From NCBI GenBank assembly GCA_019912385.1, contig JAIOIW010000021.1:1-33760 (forward strand): a DNA stretch of 33,760 nucleotides. Direction: 5' to 3'. The DNA is from Notoacmeibacter sp. Its GTDB lineage: Bacteria; Pseudomonadota; Alphaproteobacteria; Rhizobiales; Rhizobiaceae. The first letter of the stretch is position 1. Each line of letters starts with the position of its first letter. Below are positions 15,091 through 23,379 of this stretch, in pieces. A program made the translations under genes and the position numbers. The notes beneath the pieces are model-generated. The model worked only from the letters and a program-made list of their open reading frames with translations. It was not told the DNA's origin and did no database searches.

Positions 15091-16485
15091 GTGGCAGAGC
15101 AACGCATCAGGAAACTGCTGATCGCCAACCGCGGCGAGATCGCGGTCCGCATCATCCGCGCAGCGCGTGATCTCGGCATCGCCACCGTTCAGGTGCACAG
15201 CGACGCCGATACCGAGAGCCGCGCGGTGCGCATGGCCGACGAAGCCGTCAATATCGGCCCGCCTCAGGCAGCGAAGTCCTATCTCTCCACCGAAGCGATC
15301 CTGAAGGCTGCGAAGGAGACAGGCGCCGACGCCATCCATCCTGGCTACGGCTTTCTGGCCGAAAATGCGGGCTTCGCCGACGCCGTGGCCGCTGCCGGGC
15401 TGATCTTTGTCGGCCCGAGCGGCGACACGATCCGGCTGATGGGCGACAAGGCGGCCGCGCGAAGCGAGGCGAAGAAGGCGAATGTGCCGACCGTGCCCGG
15501 CAGCGACGGCGTCATCGAGGACATGGAGGCCGCAGCCCACCTTGCCGCCCATATCGGGTACCCGGTGATGATCAAGGCAGCCGCGGGCGGCGGCGGGCGC
15601 GGCATCCGCATCGCCCATGATGCCGGAGAATTCCACGCGCTGGCGCCGCAGGCCTCGTCGGAAGCTAAGGCCGCCTTCGGCGACGGCGGCATCTATGTCG
15701 AGAAGGTCATCGAGCGCGCGCGCCACATCGAAGTGCAGGTGCTCGGCGACGGCGAGGATGTCGTCCATTTCTACGAGCGCGAATGTTCGCTGCAGCGCCG
15801 CCGCCAGAAGGTCTGGGAAGAAGCGCCATCGGCCGTTCTGGGTGACGATCTGCGCGAACAGCTGTGCCGGTCCGCCGTCGCGCTCGCCAAGGCTGTCAAC
15901 TACAAGGGCGCCGGCACGATCGAATATCTCTATGACGACGTAACGGGCGAGTTCTATTTCATCGAGATGAACACCCGCATCCAGGTAGAGCACCCGGTGA
16001 CCGAGATGATCTGCGGTGTCGATCTCGTCGCCGAGATGATCGCGATCGCCGGCGGCGCGCGGCTGCGCGTTTCCCAGGAGGCGATCCGGCGGACAGGCCA
16101 TGCCATCGAGGTGCGGCTGAACGCCGAAGACCCGGCGAACAACTTCATGCCGTTTCCCGGGACCGTCGGCGCCCTGCTGACGCCGGACGGCCCCGGCGTG
16201 CGCTTTGACCACATGCTCTATCCCGGCTACGCGATCCCGCCCTTCTACGATTCGCTGCTCGGCAAGCTGATCGTCTGGGCGGAGGACCGCGACAAGGCGC
16301 TCATGCGTCTCAAGCGCGCGCTCGACGAGTTGCAGATCGAAGGTCTGCCGACGACGGCGCCGCTGTTCAAGGCTCTGCTCGAAAGCGACGACGTTCGCGC
16401 CAGCGCGGTTCACACCCGCTGGCTGGAGCCGTGGCTGGAAGGCAATGTCGATCTTATCAAAAGCAAAGGAGGCTCGGGCACATGA
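15091..16485 (+). CDS. biotin carboxylase (AccC-like)
   Basis: This enzyme carboxylates biotin on the carrier using bicarbonate and ATP. The 464-residue protein has an N-terminal domain starting RKLLIANRGEIAVRIIRAARD. The ATP-grasp domain has the glycine-rich loop KAAAGGGGRGIR near residue 160, EVQVLGDG and ERECSLQRRRQKVWEEAPS near 235. The catalytic stretch FIEMNTRIQVEHPVTE near 290 carries the conserved Glu and Arg. A GTG at 15091 is taken as start because it lies just after the carrier gene with GAGG before it; an in-frame ATG upstream would overlap that gene. The stop overlaps pxpB by 4 nt. It is a dedicated paralogue of AccC, forming with the carrier and PxpB/PxpC a split urea-carboxylase-like enzyme. 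Confidence 0.92.
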   Translation: MAEQRIRKLLIANRGEIAVRIIRAARDLGIATVQVHSDADTESRAVRMADEAVNIGPPQAAKSYLSTEAILKAAKETGADAIHPGYGFLAENAGFADAVAAAGLIFVGPSGDTIRLMGDKAAARSEAKKANVPTVPGSDGVIEDMEAAAHLAAHIGYPVMIKAAAGGGGRGIRIAHDAGEFHALAPQASSEAKAAFGDGGIYVEKVIERARHIEVQVLGDGEDVVHFYERECSLQRRRQKVWEEAPSAVLGDDLREQLCRSAVALAKAVNYKGAGTIEYLYDDVTGEFYFIEMNTRIQVEHPVTEMICGVDLVAEMIAIAGGARLRVSQEAIRRTGHAIEVRLNAEDPANNFMPFPGTVGALLTPDGPGVRFDHMLYPGYAIPPFYDSLLGKLIVWAEDRDKALMRLKRALDELQIEGLPTTAPLFKALLESDDVRASAVHTRWLEPWLEGNVDLIKSKGGSGT

Positions 16486-17357
16486 GTAGCCGATACACAT
16501 TTGGCGGCGATGAGCACATTTTCGTGGAAGTCGATGAAGCGATGTCGCTCGAGGCGTTCTTCGTCTCGCTTTCGATGACCAATGCCGTGCGCGATGCCAA
16601 CATCAAGGGCGTTACCGAGATCTGCCCGGCCAACGCTTCCTTCCAGATCAAGTTCGATCCGGATCAGATCCACCCCGACGACCTGATGAAGGAACTGAAG
16701 CGGTTGGAGGCGGAGGCCCAGCACGGCGAGCACGCGCTCGACACGCGTATCATCGAGATCCCGGTCTTTTACCAGGATCCCTGGACGCACGAGACGCTGA
16801 TGCGCTTCCGCGAGCGCCACCAGGACCCCGACGCGACCGACATCGAATATGCCGCGTCGATCAACGGCTACGACCGCGTCGCGAAGTTCATCGAGGCGCA
16901 CTCGGGCGCGCCCTGGTTCGTTTCCATGGTCGGTTTCGTCGCCGGCCTTCCCTTCCTCTACCAGATGGTCGACAGGCCGCGTCAGATCCAGGTGCCGAAA
17001 TACCTGCGTCCGCGCACCGACACGCCGCGCCTGACGGTCGGCTATGGCGGTTGCTTCTCGTGCATCTATTCGGTGCGCGGCGCCGGCGGCTACCAGATGT
17101 TCGGCATCACCCCGATGCCAATCTACGACCCGGAACAGAAGGTCTCCTACCTCCAGGATTTCATGGTCTTCTTCAGGCCGGGCGACATCGTCAAATGGAA
17201 ACCGATCAACCGCGAAGAGTATGACGCGGCGGTTGCCGACGTGCAGGCTGGCACCTTTGTTCCGCGCATCCGTAACGTCCGCTTCTCGCTCGACGAATTC
17301 AACGCCGATATCGACGGCACCAACGCGAAGCTGATGGAGGCCCTCTATGCCGATTAA
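16482..17357 (+). CDS. PxpB/KipI-type carboxyltransferase subunit
   Basis: This is a member of the KipI/PxpB (allophanate hydrolase subunit 1) family, which forms one half of the carboxyltransferase domain of urea carboxylase. At 291 residues it is clearly longer than E. coli PxpB (about 218). Core family pieces are MVGFVAGLPFLY near residue 165, RLTVGYGGCFSCIYSVRGAGGYQMFG near 203 (given for position only) and the end region NREEYDAAVADVQAGTF. The extra part near residues 100-160 (DPWTHETLMRFRERH, SINGYDRVAKFIEAH) resembles the corresponding part of urea carboxylase rather than E. coli PxpB. The ATG overlaps the carboxylase stop by 4 nt with AAAGGAGG upstream. The stop region overlaps pxpC by 11 nt, implying a 1:1 complex. 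Confidence 0.88.
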   Translation: MSSRYTFGGDEHIFVEVDEAMSLEAFFVSLSMTNAVRDANIKGVTEICPANASFQIKFDPDQIHPDDLMKELKRLEAEAQHGEHALDTRIIEIPVFYQDPWTHETLMRFRERHQDPDATDIEYAASINGYDRVAKFIEAHSGAPWFVSMVGFVAGLPFLYQMVDRPRQIQVPKYLRPRTDTPRLTVGYGGCFSCIYSVRGAGGYQMFGITPMPIYDPEQKVSYLQDFMVFFRPGDIVKWKPINREEYDAAVADVQAGTFVPRIRNVRFSLDEFNADIDGTNAKLMEALYAD

Positions 17358-18321
17358 CGTGATCTCCGCCGGTATCGCCACCACCATCCAGGACCTTGGA
17401 CGGCCGGGTTACTACCATCTCGGCATCCCGATGGGCGGCGCCATGGACCGCCTCGCGCTCAGGACCGCAAACCTGCTCGTCGGCAACGACGAAGGGGCGG
17501 CCGGTCTCGAATCCGTCTTCGTCGGGCCGGAGCTCGAATTCACCCGGGACGCGACGGTCGCCGTCTGTGGCGCGGAACTGCCCCCCAAGGTGGACGGCGA
17601 GCCGCGCGAGACCTGGACCGCCTTCCCCGTCAAGGCCGGTCAGGTCCTGTCCTTCGATTTCCTGAAATCGGGGGCGCGCGCCTATATCGCCATCTCCGGC
17701 GGTATCAACACCCAGCCGAAACTCGGCAGCCGCTCGACCTACGCGATCGGTGCTCTCGGCGGCATTGACGGCCGCGCCGTCCAGCCCGGCGACACGCTGC
17801 CGCTCGGCAATGCCGTCAAGGCGGTCAGGGCCGGCCTGTCGGTGCCGGCGGCCCTGCGCCGCGCGCCGTCCAGTCCGGCGGAACTGCGCGTCCTGCCCGG
17901 TCTCTACTGGCACCGCATCACCGAACAGGCCCAGAACGGCTTCTTCGAGGATACCTGGAAGGTCGCCAACGAGGCCGACCGCATGGGCTACCGTTTCCAG
18001 GGCGGCCGCAAGCTCGAGTTCGTCGAGCGCGAGCAGCCTTTCGGCGCCGGTGCCGATCCTTCCAACATAACCGATGCCTGCTACCCCTACGGATCGGTAC
18101 AGGTTCCAAGCGGAACCGAGCCGATCGTGCTGCACCGCGACGCGGTTTCGGGAGGCGGCTATTTCATGATCGGCACGGTCATTTCTGCCGACATGGACCT
18201 GATCGGCCAGTTGCAGCCGCACACGCCGGTTCGCTTCGTGCGCGTTGACATGGAGGCCGCCCTTGCGGCACGGAAGGACCGTGCCGCCACCATGAGCGCG
18301 ATTCGTGAAGCGCTGAGCTGA
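17347..18321 (+). CDS. PxpC/KipA-type carboxyltransferase subunit
   Basis: This 324-residue protein belongs to the KipA/PxpC (allophanate hydrolase subunit 2) family, partner of PxpB. The diagnostic N-terminal signature reads TTIQDLGRPGYYHLGIP with GGAMDRLALRTANLLVGN after it. Further family pieces are RAYIAISGGINTQPKLGSRST near residue 112, RVLPGLYW near 180 and DAVSGGGYFMIGTVI near 262. In E. coli PxpB and PxpC use ATP to activate 5-oxoproline for PxpA. In urea carboxylase the equivalent domain moves the carboxyl from biotin to urea. The biotin carrier and carboxylase genes next to it favour the second mode here, which is an inference. It overlaps the preceding gene by 11 nt and is followed 19 nt later by bioY. 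Confidence 0.9.
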   Translation: MPINVISAGIATTIQDLGRPGYYHLGIPMGGAMDRLALRTANLLVGNDEGAAGLESVFVGPELEFTRDATVAVCGAELPPKVDGEPRETWTAFPVKAGQVLSFDFLKSGARAYIAISGGINTQPKLGSRSTYAIGALGGIDGRAVQPGDTLPLGNAVKAVRAGLSVPAALRRAPSSPAELRVLPGLYWHRITEQAQNGFFEDTWKVANEADRMGYRFQGGRKLEFVEREQPFGAGADPSNITDACYPYGSVQVPSGTEPIVLHRDAVSGGGYFMIGTVISADMDLIGQLQPHTPVRFVRVDMEAALAARKDRAATMSAIREALS

Positions 18322-18340
18322 ACGCAGAAGGAACAAGATC

Positions 18341-18931
18341 ATGACGACCACCGTTTCCAGCTACCCCACCCTTTCGCTTGCCGCCATGGGCGGCCGGCGC
18401 AGCCTGCTCCAGGCCGCCCTCATCGCCGTCGCCGGTTCCGCCCTTCTGTGGACTTCGGCCAAGGTGCAGATCCCGTTCTTCCCGGTGCCGATGACCATGC
18501 AGACCTTCGTGGTCCTGTTCCTCGGTTTCGCGCTCGGTTCGCGCCTCGGCGCGGCGACCGTTCTGCTCTATCTGGCGGAAGGCGCAACCGGCCTGCCGGT
18601 TTTTGCCGGCACGCCCGAGAAGGGCCTTGGGCTCGCCTACATGGCCGGGCCGACGGGCGGCTATCTCGCCGGCTTCGTCGTCGCCGCCTTCGTCACCGGC
18701 TGGTTCGCCGAGCGTGGTCTTGACCGCCGCCTGGTCACCGCCGCCATTGCCGCGCTTGCCGGCCTGGTGGCGATCTACGCGCTCGGCCTTGCCTGGCTCG
18801 GCGCCGTCGTCGGCTGGGACAAGCCGGTCCTGTCATTCGGCCTCTATTCCTTCCTGCCCGCCGAAGCCCTGAAGCTTGCGCTCCTCGCGGCCATCCTGCC
18901 GCTTGCCTGGCGCGGCCTGTCGAAGCGCTGA
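18341..18931 (+). CDS. bioY: biotin transporter BioY
   Basis: BioY is the substrate-binding membrane component of ECF-type biotin uptake and can work without a dedicated energy module in many alphaproteobacteria. The 196-residue protein has about six membrane segments and the family stretch AKVQIPFFPVPMTMQTFVV near residue 40. Later family-typical parts are EGATGLPVFAG and AGPTGGYLAGF. No bioM or bioN gene is adjacent. No BioR operator (TTATNTATAA type) is visible before it, and only 19 nt separate it from pxpC. It is therefore expressed with the operon rather than in response to biotin starvation. Its presence inside the unit supports a real biotin demand of the encoded carboxylase. Confidence 0.93.
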   Translation: MTTTVSSYPTLSLAAMGGRRSLLQAALIAVAGSALLWTSAKVQIPFFPVPMTMQTFVVLFLGFALGSRLGAATVLLYLAEGATGLPVFAGTPEKGLGLAYMAGPTGGYLAGFVVAAFVTGWFAERGLDRRLVTAAIAALAGLVAIYALGLAWLGAVVGWDKPVLSFGLYSFLPAEALKLALLAAILPLAWRGLSKR

Positions 18932-18938
18932 GACCGCG

Positions 18939-19247
18939 ATGTGCGACGGGACAAAACCGGGAACCGCGCGCGGAACCGTTCTGATCGAGAACGCCCGCAC
19001 GCGGGTCACCGAATGGCGTTTCGCCGCGCGCGGCGACAATACCGGCTGGCACCGCCACGAATACGACTACGTGGTGGTGCCGCTGTTCGACGGTTCGCTT
19101 GAACTGCATGAGCCTGGCGGCACCAAGCGGCTTGCGGAACTGAAGCACGGCGTGCCCTATTTCCGCGAACGCGGCGTCGAGCACGACGTGGTCAATGCCA
19201 ATGATTTCGAGTGCGCCTTCGTCGAGATCGAATTTCTCGAAAACTGA
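18939..19247 (+). CDS. small cupin-domain protein
   Basis: A 102-residue single-domain cupin of unknown substrate. The first cupin motif reads GWHRHEYDYVVVPLFDG, with two histidines and an acidic residue that could bind a metal, and the second half has the expected H in GVEHDVVNAND. It starts 7 nt after bioY and lies 62 nt before gabT, so it belongs to the catabolic unit. Such cupins in degradation operons often act as isomerases, hydrolases or ligand sensors. Nothing in the sequence decides between these. The ATG at 18939 has no strong ribosome site, which suggests coupling to bioY termination. Confidence 0.72.
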   Translation: MCDGTKPGTARGTVLIENARTRVTEWRFAARGDNTGWHRHEYDYVVVPLFDGSLELHEPGGTKRLAELKHGVPYFRERGVEHDVVNANDFECAFVEIEFLEN

Positions 19248-19309
19248 CGGCCTGCACTATAATCCACCAATCCGAAAACAGACCGGCCGACCGGTCCGAG
19301 GAGCAGCCC

Positions 19310-20587
19310 ATGTCAAACGCAACAGTGGAACAGCGCCGCAAGAGCGCCATCGCCCGCGGCGTCGGTGTCCAGACGCAGATTTTCGCCGACCGCGCCGAGA
19401 ATGCCGAGATCTGGGATGTCGAAGGCCGCCGCTACATCGACTTTGCTTCCGGCATCGCGGTTCTCAATACCGGCCATCGCCACCCCAAGGTGATCAAGGC
19501 CGTGCAGGATCAGCTCGAGCGCTTCACCCACACCTGCCACCAGGTCGTGCCGTACGAGAATTACGTCGCGCTGGCCGAGCGGCTGAATGCGCTGGTTCCC
19601 GGCAAGTCGGAGAAGAAGACGATTTTCGTTACGACCGGCGCCGAGGCGCTCGAGAACGCCGTCAAGATCGCCCGCGCCTCCACCGGCCGCAACGCCGTCG
19701 TCGCCTTTTCCGGTGGCTTCCACGGCCGCACCTTCATGGGCATGGCGATGACCGGCAAGGTCTTCCCCTACAAGGTCGGCTTCGGCGCCATGCCCGGTGA
19801 CGTCTATCACGCCCCCTTCCCTATCGATCTGCACGGCGTCTCGGAAGACGATTCCATCGCCGCGCTGGAGCGCCTGTTCAAGGCCGATGTCGATCCCGCG
19901 CGGGTCGCTGCCATCGTGATCGAACCTGTGCAGGGCGAAGGCGGTTTCTACGTCGCTCCGAAAAGCTTCATGCAGCGCCTGCGCGCGATCTGCGACCAGC
20001 ATGGCATCCTGCTGGTCGTCGACGAAGTGCAGACCGGGTTTGCGCGCACCGGCACGATGCTCGCCATCGAGCAATTCGGGATCGAACCGGATCTCGTGAC
20101 CATGGCCAAGAGCCTCGCCGGCGGCTTCCCGCTCGCCGCCGTCACGGGCAAGGCCAGCATCATGGATGCCGCGGCGCCAGGCGGGCTTGGCGGCACCTAT
20201 GGCGGCAACCCGCTGGGCATCGCCGCGGCCCATGCCGTCCTCGACGTGATCGAGGAGGAACAGCTTTGCGAACGCGCCAACCGGCTCGGCCAGCGCCTGA
20301 AGCAGCGCCTCGAGGGCCTGCGCGGCGACGTCCCGGAAATCAGCGACATCCGCGGACCGGGATTCATGAACGCGGTCGAGTTCAAGGATGCCGCGTCGGG
20401 CGCACCCAATTCCGCATTCGCCAACCGCGTCCGCGAGATCGCGCTGTCGAAAGGCCTGATCCTCCTGACTTGCGGCATCCACGCCAATGTGATCCGTTTC
20501 CTTTCACCGATTACCATCCAGGACGATATCTTCTCCGAAGCGCTCGACATCCTGGAAACCGCGATACGGGAGGCCCGCGAAGCATGA
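19310..20587 (+). CDS. gabT: 4-aminobutyrate aminotransferase
   Basis: GabT transfers the amino group of 4-aminobutyrate (and of 5-aminovalerate in related enzymes) to 2-oxoglutarate, giving succinate (or glutarate) semialdehyde. The 425-residue class-III aminotransferase shows FASGIAVLNTGHRHP near residue 45, the phosphate-binding TTGAEALENAVKIAR near 108, GGFHGRT near 135, the PLP Asp in VVDEVQTGF (D238) and the Schiff-base lysine K267 in MAKSLAGGFP. The ATG at 19310 has a GAGGAG site 6 nt upstream. The stop overlaps gabD by 4 nt (ATGA). No glutamate decarboxylase gene is in the operon. GABA must therefore come from outside or from ring opening of its lactam by the pxp/biotin enzymes. Confidence 0.93.
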   Translation: MSNATVEQRRKSAIARGVGVQTQIFADRAENAEIWDVEGRRYIDFASGIAVLNTGHRHPKVIKAVQDQLERFTHTCHQVVPYENYVALAERLNALVPGKSEKKTIFVTTGAEALENAVKIARASTGRNAVVAFSGGFHGRTFMGMAMTGKVFPYKVGFGAMPGDVYHAPFPIDLHGVSEDDSIAALERLFKADVDPARVAAIVIEPVQGEGGFYVAPKSFMQRLRAICDQHGILLVVDEVQTGFARTGTMLAIEQFGIEPDLVTMAKSLAGGFPLAAVTGKASIMDAAAPGGLGGTYGGNPLGIAAAHAVLDVIEEEQLCERANRLGQRLKQRLEGLRGDVPEISDIRGPGFMNAVEFKDAASGAPNSAFANRVREIALSKGLILLTCGIHANVIRFLSPITIQDDIFSEALDILETAIREAREA

Positions 20588-22068
20588 AGCCGATGATTGA
20601 ACAGTCCCTTCTCTCCCGCCTCAAGGACCCGGCGCTGCTGCGTCCCTCCGGCCGCATCGGCGGCGAATGGATCGACTCCGTGGCCAGCGGCGCCACCTTC
20701 GAGGTCGATAATCCCTCGACCGGGGAGATCATCGCCCGGCTGCCCGACATGGGCGCCGGCGAGACCGCCCGCGCGATCGACGCCGCCCACGCGGCGCAAA
20801 AACTGTGGGCGGCCTATACCGGCAAGGAACGCGCCGCGCTCCTCAACGCGCTTTTCCGCCTGATGGTCGACAACGCCGACGACCTGGCCGCGATACTGAC
20901 CATGGAAATGGGCAAGCCGCTGGCCGAGGCGAAGGGCGAGATCCTCTACGGCGCGTCCTATGTCGAGTGGTTCGCGGAAGAAGCCAAGCGCGTCAACGGC
21001 GACATCCTGCCCGGCCACCAGCGCGACAAGCGCATCATGGTGCTCAAGCAACCGGTCGGCGTCGCCGGCCTGATCACGCCATGGAACTTCCCCAACGCCA
21101 TGCTGGCGCGCAAGATGGCGCCGGCGCTGGCTGCCGGATGCGCCGTGGTCGCCAAACCCGCCGAACAGACCCCGCTGTCCGCCATTGCGCTGGCGGTTCT
21201 TGCCGAGCGCGCCGGCATTCCCGGCGGATTGTTCAACCTGATCGTCGGCACCGACGGGCCCGCGATCGGCAAGGAACTGTGCGCCAACCCGAAGCTGCGC
21301 AAGATCAGTTTCACCGGCTCCACCGAGGTCGGGCGCATCCTGATGCGCCAGGGCGCCGACCAGGTGCTGAAGATGAGCCTCGAGCTCGGCGGCAACGCGC
21401 CGTTCATCGTCTTCGATGATGCCGACATCGACGCCGCGGTCGAAGGCGCGATGATCTCCAAGTACCGCAATGCGGGCCAGACCTGCGTTTGCGCCAACCG
21501 GATCTACGTCCAGCGCAGCGTCTATGACGAGTTCGCCGCCAAGCTCGCCGACAAGGTCGCCGGCCTGTCGGTCGGCGACGGCTTCTCCGCAGGCGTCACG
21601 ACCGGCCCGCTGATCGACAAGCAGGGCCTCGCCAAGGTCGAGGACCACATCGCCGATGCCGTGGAGAAGGGGGCAAAGGTTGCCCGGGGCGGAAAGCGCT
21701 CCAACGCCGGATCGCTGTTCTTCGAACCGACCATCCTGACCGGCGTCACCTCGGCCATGAAGGTCGCGCGCGAGGAGACCTTCGGCCCGGTCGCGCCGCT
21801 GTTCGCCTTCGACACCGTCGAGGACGTCATCGCCCAGGCGAACGACACCGAGTTCGGCCTCGCCGCCTATTTCTACGCCCGCGACCTGTCGCGCGTCTGG
21901 CAGGTCGCCGAGGCGCTGGAATACGGCATGGTCGGCGTCAACACAGGCCTGATCTCGACCGAGACCGCGCCGTTTGGCGGCGTCAAGCAGTCGGGGCTCG
22001 GCCGCGAGGGCTCCCATTACGGCATCGAGGACTATCTGGAGATAAAGTACGTCTGCATCGGCGTATGA
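20584..22068 (+). CDS. gabD: succinate-semialdehyde dehydrogenase (NAD(P)+)
   Basis: GabD oxidises succinate semialdehyde to succinate, feeding the TCA cycle; close relatives also take glutarate semialdehyde. The 494-residue aldehyde dehydrogenase has TPWNFPNAMLARK near residue 165, the cofactor loop FTGSTEVGR near 243, catalytic Glu267 in LELGGNAP and catalytic Cys301 in NAGQTCVCANR. The CVC pair is typical of SSADH and in some members acts as a redox switch. The end reads EDYLEIKYVCIG, also usual for GabD. It is translationally coupled to gabT and is the last gene of the unit; a GC-rich hairpin follows at 22094-22118. Confidence 0.95.
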   Translation: MKPMIEQSLLSRLKDPALLRPSGRIGGEWIDSVASGATFEVDNPSTGEIIARLPDMGAGETARAIDAAHAAQKLWAAYTGKERAALLNALFRLMVDNADDLAAILTMEMGKPLAEAKGEILYGASYVEWFAEEAKRVNGDILPGHQRDKRIMVLKQPVGVAGLITPWNFPNAMLARKMAPALAAGCAVVAKPAEQTPLSAIALAVLAERAGIPGGLFNLIVGTDGPAIGKELCANPKLRKISFTGSTEVGRILMRQGADQVLKMSLELGGNAPFIVFDDADIDAAVEGAMISKYRNAGQTCVCANRIYVQRSVYDEFAAKLADKVAGLSVGDGFSAGVTTGPLIDKQGLAKVEDHIADAVEKGAKVARGGKRSNAGSLFFEPTILTGVTSAMKVAREETFGPVAPLFAFDTVEDVIAQANDTEFGLAAYFYARDLSRVWQVAEALEYGMVGVNTGLISTETAPFGGVKQSGLGREGSHYGIEDYLEIKYVCIGV

Positions 22069-22093
22069 TGCTGCGGACGATCCGTTCCTGAAA

Positions 22094-22118
22094 CGGGCGG
22101 CGGGCACCTCGCCGCCCG
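22094..22118 (+). terminator. hairpin after gabD
   Basis: CGGGCGGCG (22094-22102) and CGCCGCCCG (22110-22118) pair perfectly with a 7-nt loop, 26 nt after the gabD stop. There is no T-run, so it would act as a weak or Rho-assisted terminator or protect the mRNA 3' end. The rest of the 22069-22276 gap shows no gene. Confidence 0.5.
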
Positions 22119-22276
22119 CCGTCCTGCACTGGAGGCGGTGGAAGTGTCACGACGCATCCGGTGCCTGGATTACAAATTTTTCATCAGGCGAACTGCTTCC
22201 ATTTGAAGATGAATGGCTCTAGACAGGGCCGCCGCGGCATGAAGCGGCAGCCCTGCCGAACGGAGCCGATCCGACC

Positions 22277-22858
22277 ATGCTGCGTCGCCTCTATGACTGG
22301 ACCATGTCGCTGGCGGCTACCCGCTACGCCGAACCCGGTCTGGCGGGCGTTTCATTTGCCGAAAGCTCGTTCTTTCCCATCCCCCCCGACGCGCTGCTGA
22401 TCCCGATGGTGATGGCGGATCGGTCGCGGTGGTTCCGGTATGCGCTGGTCTGCACGCTTTCCTCCGTCGCCGGCGCGTTCGTCGGCTATGCCATTGGCGC
22501 ATTCCTCTACGAGGCCGTCGGCCAGCCCCTGCTCGCCTTCTATGGCAAGGTGGACTCCTTCGAGCGCATCTCCGAATGGTACAACGCCTGGGGCGGCTGG
22601 GGCGTCCTGTTCGCCGCGGTCACGCCCTTCCCCTACAAGGTACTGACGATCTTTTCCGGCGCCACCGGTCTGAACTTGGCGGTCTTCGCCCTCGTCTCCG
22701 TTGTCGGCCGTTCGATCCGGTTCTTTCTCGTCGCCTGGCTGCTCTACCGATGGGGCGCGCCGATGCGCACCTTCATCGAAAAGAACCTCAACCTTCTTTT
22801 CGTCATCTTCATGGTCCTCTTGATCGGCGGTTTCGCCGCCATCAAGTACCTTTTCTAG
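22277..22858 (+). CDS. YqaA family (DedA-like) membrane protein
   Basis: A 193-residue inner-membrane protein of the YqaA/SNARE-associated (DedA-related) group. The start SLAATRYAEPGLAGVSFAES is followed by SSFFPIPPDALLIPM, which is the family's characteristic membrane-entering segment with paired prolines. About four further hydrophobic segments follow, with the conserved FAAVTPFPYKVLTIFSGATGL near residue 115 (given for position). Members of the wider family are linked to membrane homeostasis and lipid flipping; the specific role is unknown. The dsbB-like gene starts 10 nt downstream, so the two are co-transcribed. Confidence 0.82.
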   Translation: MLRRLYDWTMSLAATRYAEPGLAGVSFAESSFFPIPPDALLIPMVMADRSRWFRYALVCTLSSVAGAFVGYAIGAFLYEAVGQPLLAFYGKVDSFERISEWYNAWGGWGVLFAAVTPFPYKVLTIFSGATGLNLAVFALVSVVGRSIRFFLVAWLLYRWGAPMRTFIEKNLNLLFVIFMVLLIGGFAAIKYLF

Positions 22859-22868
22859 GGGACTGCCA

Positions 22869-23375
22869 GTGTTCAACCAGCCGACCGGACGCCGCCAGAC
22901 GCTCACCGCGGGTTTCCTGGCCCTTGCCATGGCCGCGACGGTGGGCACGGCGCTGGGTTTCGAGCATATCGGCGGCTTCATCCCCTGCAAGCTCTGCCTG
23001 GAGCAGCGCATCCCGTACTATGTCGGCGTGCCCCTGATGCTGGTGGCCCTCGCCTCGGCTGCGCTGAAAGGGCCGGCCTGGCTGACCCGCGGCCTGCTTG
23101 CGGCAGGCGGCCTGCTGATGGTCGCGGGCCTTGCCCTCGGTGTCTACCATACCGGCATCGAATGGAGCTGGTGGGCAGGACCCGCCGATTGCAGCGGCGC
23201 CACGCAGGTCATCACCAGCGACGTCAACGACCTGTTCGCCGACCTGTCGAAGCGCCCGCCGTCCTGCGACAAGGCCGCCGGACGCTTCCTCGGCCTGTCC
23301 TTTGCCGGATGGAACGTGATCGCCAGCCTGTTTCTCGCCGCGATCGCCTTTAACGGCGCCCGTCGCCCCGCATGA
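22869..23375 (+). CDS. disulfide bond formation protein, DsbB family
   Basis: DsbB-type proteins reoxidise the periplasmic thiol oxidase DsbA and pass electrons to quinone. The 168-residue protein has four membrane segments, the first periplasmic CxxC as PCKLCLEQR (C40, C43) and a second cysteine pair in the later loop (ADCSG and PSCDK). The arginine after the CxxC is typical of quinone interaction. The start is GTG at 22869. The gene is convergent with the HNH gene, whose stop is only 4 nt away. It may serve periplasmic disulfide formation generally; no dsbA is in the window. Confidence 0.87.
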   Translation: MFNQPTGRRQTLTAGFLALAMAATVGTALGFEHIGGFIPCKLCLEQRIPYYVGVPLMLVALASAALKGPAWLTRGLLAAGGLLMVAGLALGVYHTGIEWSWWAGPADCSGATQVITSDVNDLFADLSKRPPSCDKAAGRFLGLSFAGWNVIASLFLAAIAFNGARRPA

Positions 23376-23379
23376 GAGC

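Noticed and set aside
15091-16485. Housekeeping acetyl-CoA carboxylase AccC
   Set aside because: The short carrier and the position between pxpA and pxpB point to a dedicated amide carboxylase rather than fatty-acid synthesis, although the sequence family is the same.
20197-22107. 636-residue open frame on the strand opposite gabT/gabD
   Set aside because: It is a GC-driven shadow of two well-supported genes and resembles no known protein.
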